Shown: positions 58,034-64,000 of the stretch, one piece after another | How the letters are laid out: the number at the start of each line of letters is the position of its first letter | How positions within the stretch are numbered: position 1 is the stretch's first letter | Assembly (NCBI RefSeq): GCF_001723175.1 | Contig: NC_064651.1 | Coordinates: 1,798,001-1,862,000 of the forward strand | Length of the DNA: 64,000 bases | Reading direction: 5' to 3' | Origin: Penicillium oxalicum | Lineage: Eukaryota > Ascomycota > Eurotiomycetes > Eurotiales > Aspergillaceae | Notes under the pieces: model-generated | Told to the model about the DNA's origin: nothing | The model's input: the letters and a program-made list of their open reading frames with translations, nothing else | Databases searched by the model: none | Translations under genes and position numbers: made by a program

Positions 58034-60979
58034 ATGGCTTCACAGCGACCCGAAAGCTCGGCGGGAACTGCAAGCGAGGTTAGTTGATGTTCTGTTCGTC
58101 TGATATTCTGGACCTACCTGGTTGGTCGATGCTCAGGACTCTTTATAACAACCCAGGCCTAAAGTCTGAGCATGGGGATCCCATATGCTACTATAAGCAT
58201 GGGAAACTTAGGGTTCACTCTTGAACCATTGACCACTTTCCTCACAGCCATTGTTGATGAGAATGTATGCTGATTGGAATTGTGAATATGTGAAACTTGA
58301 CAGAGCCAGCAGGGCCGGTCTTTGAAAAGACAGCAGTTGACAGTCTTGTCTCGCCTTCGACCTGAAGCACCAGCATTAGTTCCTGCTTCTTCTAGTGTTC
58401 TCTCACGTGCTGCACCTTCAGTCACTCCTGACGTTGATGGGCAACTGCTGAAGGGTCCAGAGTTGTGTACATCCCCAATTGGCGGCGCGTCTGTAAACAG
58501 CAAACAATCCTCATCGACCGCAAACACTGTTTACTACTCGCCCCCTTCAGTCAGCCCAACCCTCGCACTTCTCCAGCACTCTCTTCCTTTTACTCCTCAC
58601 CTTGCCTCAACCCTCATCTCTTCTCCCTCTCACTCTCGTGAGGCTTCCTTTGTCACTGCCGTGCCTATCCCGTCGCCAGAGCCCCCAGAACGGTGCTTCC
58701 TGGCTAAAGCCTCCATTTTTCCGACTCCTGAGCATCATTTGCTCGATATCCCATCCGTGGCAGCCACGCACATCCTTTGCTCTGAGTGTCACTCCTCTCA
58801 ACCAAAGATGACTGCTCATGAGCCTTCCCTCTCCAATCAGAAAGAGATCGTTCCCCCTCCTGTGTATGCATGCGACAGCACCAGACCTGCTGACTTGCAC
58901 GACCTGACCTTCGTTCCAAATGTGCAGCAAATCCCCACTGCAAACACCATGTCCCAGCAGAGCGGATATGGATATCCTCTCCCTTCAGCCCCTCCGTCGC
59001 CTGCTCAGCATGGCTCCCACCCAATGCGCACCACAGGCCAGCAAGCTTACGGTACTCAATATGAACCGGATGGTCCACCCCAACTTCCGTACCGGCAAGG
59101 ACCTCAGTACGTGTACTTGCCATCGGGTCCTTTGCTAGGCCCAAGTAACGCTCCTCACGGCTTTTGGATGAGCGCCATGGAGGAAAGAGCCGCCTGTGAA
59201 CCTACCTTCCAGATGCCCCCACCAGGCTTGTTCCCTCGACCACGTTTGATTCAGCCCCATTGGACTGAAAGTGCCCCTGACATGCACCATGGTGTTCCTG
59301 CCGCTGTTCAGTCTGTCTCTCCCTCGTTCCAGAGCTCAGATGATGATCCATTCTACTGTGTTCCGGACTCTTTTGTCGCTCCACCTGGTCATGAGGCTCT
59401 TGGCCCAACCCTCAGCATTCCTCGTGATCAGGTGCATCCAGCACAGATTCCTGAGCAGGTGCCGGTGAGTGAGCAGTCTGGAGACAACTCAGCTCTGAGA
59501 TCTCGACCAATGATGACCCCCGCAGAATCTGGAAGGACTTGGGCCAGCACATCAAAGAGACTCCCACCAGGACTTGCTCAACATTGGCCACCATCACAGT
59601 CAGCGAAAATGTGGGGAACTGGACAATTTCAATCCACTCCGACAAAGATGGCTGCACTGAACCCCATGTATCATAGACCGAGCGGACAGGAGGCTTTTCA
59701 GAAGGAGCTCCAGCAAGGTCAAATGAGCCCTGTCTCACAACATGGGGTTCACTCTTTTGAGCAGAACATCGATCACGCACAGCAGGCAGTGCCGATCTTT
59801 CCTCAGCAAAGGAGAGTGGTGACTGAGGATATGGTGCCAAAGAAGTACAGAAGGGACCAGGTCGTACTCTGGGACCACACCGCGAAAGATGCCAGTAACT
59901 CTCAAAGCCAAAGGGCTGGAGGCAATTTCAAACTCCGATATGAGGCGGTCCCCTACCCTGAATGCCTGTCATGCAAGCCTGCGAGTCTGGTGCCCTCTCC
60001 TTTTCACCCTCCGAAGCAGCATTCCGAGGACTTTGCGCGTCACAAGCGCAATCGTTCTTCCATTTCAGCTGGACACGACCAACCTCTTTTGCGCTTTGAG
60101 AGCGAAAGTCATGAGAAGATGCCCAGCAAGGGCAAGAAGAAGATGGGTACTGTTGAGCTCGTGCGGCTTGCCCATGGTGAATCTTCCAAGCAGCCGAGCA
60201 TCGACCAGGTCAAGATTGGAGATGAGACCAACGCCGACATGAATGGCCATCACAAGACGACCAATAACTCCTCAGCACAACAACTCGTTCGGCTCTTTGC
60301 GCAGACATTCGAGAATCTAGCGTCTTATGATAAGGGCTACTCCAACTTCCAAGAGGTCCCACTGGATCCAAGTGTCTACGACGTCCTTGGCATGTCGGAT
60401 CCCAAGGGTGACTGGCGAGTGCAGCCGAGATCAATCTCATCTGCTCCTCGTGGGAACAATACAGAACCATCGAGCCAGCTGGTTTTGTACCAGGAAAAGA
60501 ATGCTGGGCTCTCAGATCAGCCAGTTCCGTACCGAAAGAGTAACACTGGACCTGGTCATCAACCAGGCCCGCGTCACAGCTGGCTCGACAACCCAGATGT
60601 CGATCCTTTTATCACCTCCTTCGATACTTGCCCAGTCCGTTACCCTCGATGGCCTGGAGTCCAATCACCTCCGCTGCCTCGAGAGCGAACCCAAAACGCT
60701 GAATATTTGCGGCAGAATCCGGTGTCGCTGTTTGGCCGTGACTCAATGATTGAAGTAGCCCCCTCAACAAGCGTTCAGCTGTTCAGTCGCTCAGTCCACT
60801 TTGCTGACGAGCCAGCCATCGTGCTTTTCACTCCTGCTACTGTCGCTTCCAATTCTGATCCTACCATCTCTCGCATTCAGGAACTGAATGCCATCTTTGA
60901 GGAGGTAGAGTCAGAATTCCACGAAAGACACATGATCGGCATCACCCGGCACACCAAGCATCGACACAAACGCCCTTGA
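58034..60979 (+). CDS. Low-complexity fungal protein of unknown function
   Basis: Two exons, 58034-58078 and 58304-60979, giving 906 residues. The short first exon (MASQRPESSAGTASE) joins to SQQGRSLKRQQLTVLSR across a GTTAGT...GACAG intron of 225 bases; without it no ATG exists near the start of the long exon. The protein is Pro/Ser/Gln-rich and mostly disordered. One more ordered segment lies near GMSDPKGDWRVQPR and RHSWLDNPDVDPFITSFDT, and the end is helical and basic (IQELNAIFEEVESEFHERHM, then RHTKHRHKRP). No domain, signal peptide or membrane helix is seen. The codon pattern is clearly coding. Function unknown. Confidence 0.8.
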
Positions 60980-62257
60980 AGATGGAGCCGAGATCTGCTG
61001 TCTTTTTCTGCGCATTTCTCTTTTTTTGACTTGACAATTTTGTGATGAATAGTTGAGGCACTCATCAGTTGGTGTCTCTAGGCAATTTTTTTTGAATGGA
61101 AATGATTGCAATGTACTTCTGGGATGACCCTACGATTAGGAATGATAGTTGCATTGTCTGACTTCTCAAGCTCTCTGTAATCTCATCCGCCCTCACTTAC
61201 AGTTTCACAGCCACAGGTGCTTCATCAAATTCTGAGCTTCACTTCAAATACTGCGCGGGCACTAGCGCAGTCCCTGGTGTACGGCGATCCTTTTCTCGCT
61301 GCGTTTCAACTCACGAACCATCTTCCTCATCGTTTAAAATGGATATTATCGCTTTATACTTTTCATTTGGGTGGCTACATCATGTGTCCACAATAAAATC
61401 TCTCTTCTCTGGCGCTAAGAGCCTTTGTCAGATGGGGTAAGCCGGCGTGGCAGCTTTTGTACAACATGTTTCGAGCAAACTCGAGGAGGCGTGAGTAGTC
61501 GTCACAAAGTAATCACGTGATCTCAAATGCCCTGACTCGCGTTCTGGTCGACGGTCTAGTTCCAAAAAGGCATTAATCGGTTTTCTCATATGAGAAAGTT
61601 TGTGACCGCAAAATGGGTGCGATTGACGGGAATTTGTCATGGTAATTTGGTCAAGTGATTCAATCATCAGGTCCATCGCCTTCAAGGGTAAAATTGACGC
61701 CAAGGTTGAACATGCGATGGAACATTTAAATGCCAATCTGTCATTCGTTATTACCCCCATGGGGTCACGTACGTCCTGGAAAAATTCAAACACAAAGGCC
61801 AAGTGCAGGTCTACAGGAGAGGACGGGGATGGTTTCCAAAGACAGGGTTGGAAAATAAGGGGAAAAGAAGAAGAGGAAGAAGAACAAGAAGAAGAAGAAG
61901 AAGAAGAAGAAGAAGAAGAAGAAGAAGAAGAAGAAGGAATATGCATTATCTCAGTATAAGAGAATGAGAACATTAGCAGAAGGGGAATCAGATGATTGTT
62001 GACATTCACTAGGAAACGATACGACCCAAACAGGAGAAATGTGCGGACCGGATTGGGAACACGTAAATCAAAACGCCACGACTCCAGGAAAAACTGCAGA
62101 GAGTATGTGATCACAACCATGTACCGTTGGAGAACGTACGGAGCGCGTGGAGGGGAAGATCGCGGTGAGTAAACCAGGCTTGGGCGGGAGGGTGACAAGT
62201 CGTACAATTGGGGGAATATGCGAAAGAGAAACAAAGTTAGACGGAGAACTGAGGGAG
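60980..62257. other. Convergent intergenic region, unknown gene to KOG1
   Basis: Contains a GAA microsatellite at about 61865-61936 and a CACGTG at 61514-61519. Long frames across the repeat on both strands encode poly-Glu or poly-Ser only and are not genes. Confidence 0.6.
61865..61936 (+). repeat. (GAA)n microsatellite, about 70 bp, slightly interrupted
   Basis: GAA/GAG repeats; the uninterrupted part covers about 61888-61936. It is downstream of KOG1, probably in or near its 3' UTR. Confidence 0.9.
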
Positions 62258-64000
62258 TTAGCAGGAAACCAGGTTGATATGGTGATCATTCAATGCCGCG
62301 CAGGCAAGCATTGTGCGATGCGGATGAAAAGCTGTTCCAGCGATTGGAGAGGAGCGGTTGTGCTGGAGGAAGCTCGAGTACGGCTCGTAGCTGGAAAGGT
62401 AGGTACCATCAACGTTGTAGGTCTTAACTTCGTGTCGGTTGGTGCCCCTGGGTATTGGAGAGAAGTCAGTCACTAGGTCTATCACTCAGCTGAGGGATGG
62501 TAGAGAATGCTACTCACATGCTGAAGACAGGTGCATGTTCATGAACACTCAAGGTGCGGAGGGTATCCTTGGTGGCGAAGATGGTGGAAAGAGAACTGTT
62601 CATGCGGAGGTCCCACAGGCGGATTTCGCCATTTCGACTACCGGAGATAAGCTCGCGCAATCCACCACGCTGCATGTGAACGTTCGTGATCCATTGTTTG
62701 TGCTCCCGCCAAACTTTGACCATGGAGGTGGTTGGCTTGAGGCGCTGGTCGAAGACTCGGACGGCACCGTCGCCGAAACCCGCAACAAAGATGTTACCCG
62801 CTACTTGATCAGAGGTCAAGGATGTAATACATGATCCGGAACGAGCAGGGATATCCTGACGTCAAAATTGGTTAGCAGGTCACCCAAAGCTCGGAAGTGG
62901 GGAGAGAGAAAAGGAAAGAACCAAAGGACTTACATTTGTGCAGACCTCAGTGGCTGCATTCCAAACTCTAATCACCTTGACATCTCCAGCAACGAGAGCT
63001 TTACCCTGTCCTTGCTGCCAGTCGAGTACAAGACCGGCATTTCGGTTGCTTGGGATCAATTCGGGCAAGGCTCGGAAAGCAGTAACGACCTCAATTTTCT
63101 TTGACGATTCGTACTGGCGGAACAATTTCAGAACGCCATCTGACGAGCCAGTCAACAGGAGAGCTTGGTCGTCTTCGTTGATATATCGAACTTCGTTAAT
63201 CTTCGAACCCACGGGGTTACCATTCGAGAATTGGTTAAGTCGCTTGTGATTTTGCCAATCCCAAATGCTGCAGGAAGAGAGGGAGGTTAGTACAGAAACT
63301 GCTTGTGGTACTTCATTGCAACACTTACGCAATGGTATCTCGGTCATCCGCGACTGCAAGGTGGTCTTCAAATTGATGGAAACACATCTTCAACGGCTGG
63401 CTACTGTTCGAGAGAAGGGTGATCGAGTTGTCCCAGCGACTTGTACCGGCCTTGACCTTGAGAGGCTGTGTCTCTGAGATGATTTTCTCGTTGCGACCTC
63501 TTCGCCAAAGACGCTCATTGTAATCAGCACTGCCAGGCTCATCGGGCTCATTCGGCTTCATTTGAGGCTCGCGGAAGTACTTTCCAGATGTTAGCTTCTC
63601 ATCTTGCAAGCAATCTTGAAGAGACTCGCAACTCACCTCTGTTGACCAGTCTAGAAAACGGCTCTTGAGAGGGATACTGGGTGTTTCATCGGATTTCCGA
63701 GAACGGAAACCTCGAGAAATAGGGATCGGGGCTTGATGGTACGCGTTCGCCGGTGCGACGTGATCGTTCACCTCAGGAGGGCGAGTCCACTCTGGGGGGG
63801 CACGACCACGGGGCGTCATAGGCATACGGCTCTTTGAAGTGGGCGAAGGTGGGCCTGAGTTTTCGGAGGAGTCCGTCGCAGAGCCACCGAAGGCAAGATT
63901 CTTCAAGGAAGCAGCGACACTCGCAGTCCGTCTGAAGCTGAGCGAAACAAATCCTTCTTGTTTGGCGGGCGCAATATTGGATGATGGGGGAGTCGAGGGG
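62258..64000 (-). CDS. KOG1: TORC1 subunit Kog1/Raptor, C-terminal part
   Basis: The 5' part lies beyond the right edge. Visible exons in transcript order: 64000-63637 (open at the edge), 63579-63329, 63267-62934, 62855-62518 and 62447-62258. Joins give LDWSTEYFREPQMK, DDRDTIAIWDWQNHKRL, NDIPARSGSC and VFSMGTNRHEVK, all typical of Raptor. The C-terminus is a seven-bladed WD40 propeller (for example FSNGNPVGSKI, SGSRNGEIRLWDL, AFHPHRTMLACAALNDHHIN), ending LVSC. Raptor scaffolds TORC1, presents substrates to Tor kinase and links nutrient state to growth. The intron 63580-63636 is 57 bases, a multiple of three and stop-free. The preceding region is Ser/Pro-rich with MTPRGRAPPEW. Frame at the window edge is open. 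Confidence 0.94.

Noticed and set aside
61428..62234. 268-codon minus-strand frame with a poly-Ser tract, and the overlapping plus-strand poly-Glu frame
   Set aside because: Both are made by the GAA microsatellite and low-complexity flanks downstream of KOG1; no conserved features.

Overview
The window looks like nuclear chromosomal DNA of a filamentous ascomycete, most likely Eurotiales (an Aspergillus/Penicillium-type genome). The basis is the gene set (eukaryotic, with fungus-specific proteins such as DASH Spc19, a SUR7/PalI protein, RNase P/MRP Pop7 and Kog1/Raptor), short GT-AG introns of about 57-225 nt with CTAAC/CTAAT-like branch sites, compact housekeeping clusters, and pyrimidine-rich 5' leaders. 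The genus is inferred; no rRNA or other taxonomic marker is present. I saw no tRNA, rRNA, CRISPR, viral or intact transposon gene.

Layout. 1-7.4 kb: the 3' part of a ZZ/EF-hand protein, a degenerate HNH-type protein, then ATP18 (F1Fo ATP synthase subunit, minus) divergent from SPC19 (plus). 7.9-12.6 kb: RSM22-like mitoribosome assembly factor (minus, with a reading-frame break) and RAV2/Rogdi (minus). 13.9-15 kb: SUR7/PalI membrane protein. 16.2-22.1 kb: SSZ1 (minus) divergent from RRP40 (plus), then a Reb1-like Myb protein. 22.4-29.5 kb: UDP-glucose:glycoprotein glucosyltransferase and an unrecognised fungal protein, both minus. 29.5-36.7 kb: a 7-kb gene desert with microsatellites and perfect inverted repeats. 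36.7-41.5 kb: POP7, an LRR protein and a small GPI-type wall protein. 41.5-45.8 kb: a second gene-poor stretch. 45.8-49.6 kb: MGR2 (minus) divergent from an FHA tail-anchored protein (plus). 52.3-55 kb: a PA-TM-RING ubiquitin ligase. 55-58 kb: AT-rich, no gene recognised. 58-61 kb: an unrecognised low-complexity protein. 62.3 kb to the right edge: the C-terminal part of KOG1/Raptor (minus), running off the window.

The genes do not form a pathway cluster. They are mostly independent housekeeping functions: mitochondria (ATP18, RSM22, MGR2), RNA processing (RRP40, POP7), protein folding and quality control (SSZ1, UGGT, RING ligase), V-ATPase assembly (RAV2), kinetochore (SPC19), and TORC1 and STRIPAK-type signalling (KOG1, FHA protein). 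Exon structures were derived by hand; at each listed junction the frame and the family-typical sequence join correctly.

I found no convincing undescribed multi-gene system. The most unusual observations are: an intact spliced HNH-family gene lacking two of the three signature residues; sense-strand poly-C runs just upstream of the start codon of seven genes; a frame break in RSM22; stop-free, multiple-of-three introns in POP7 and KOG1; and the structured gene desert.
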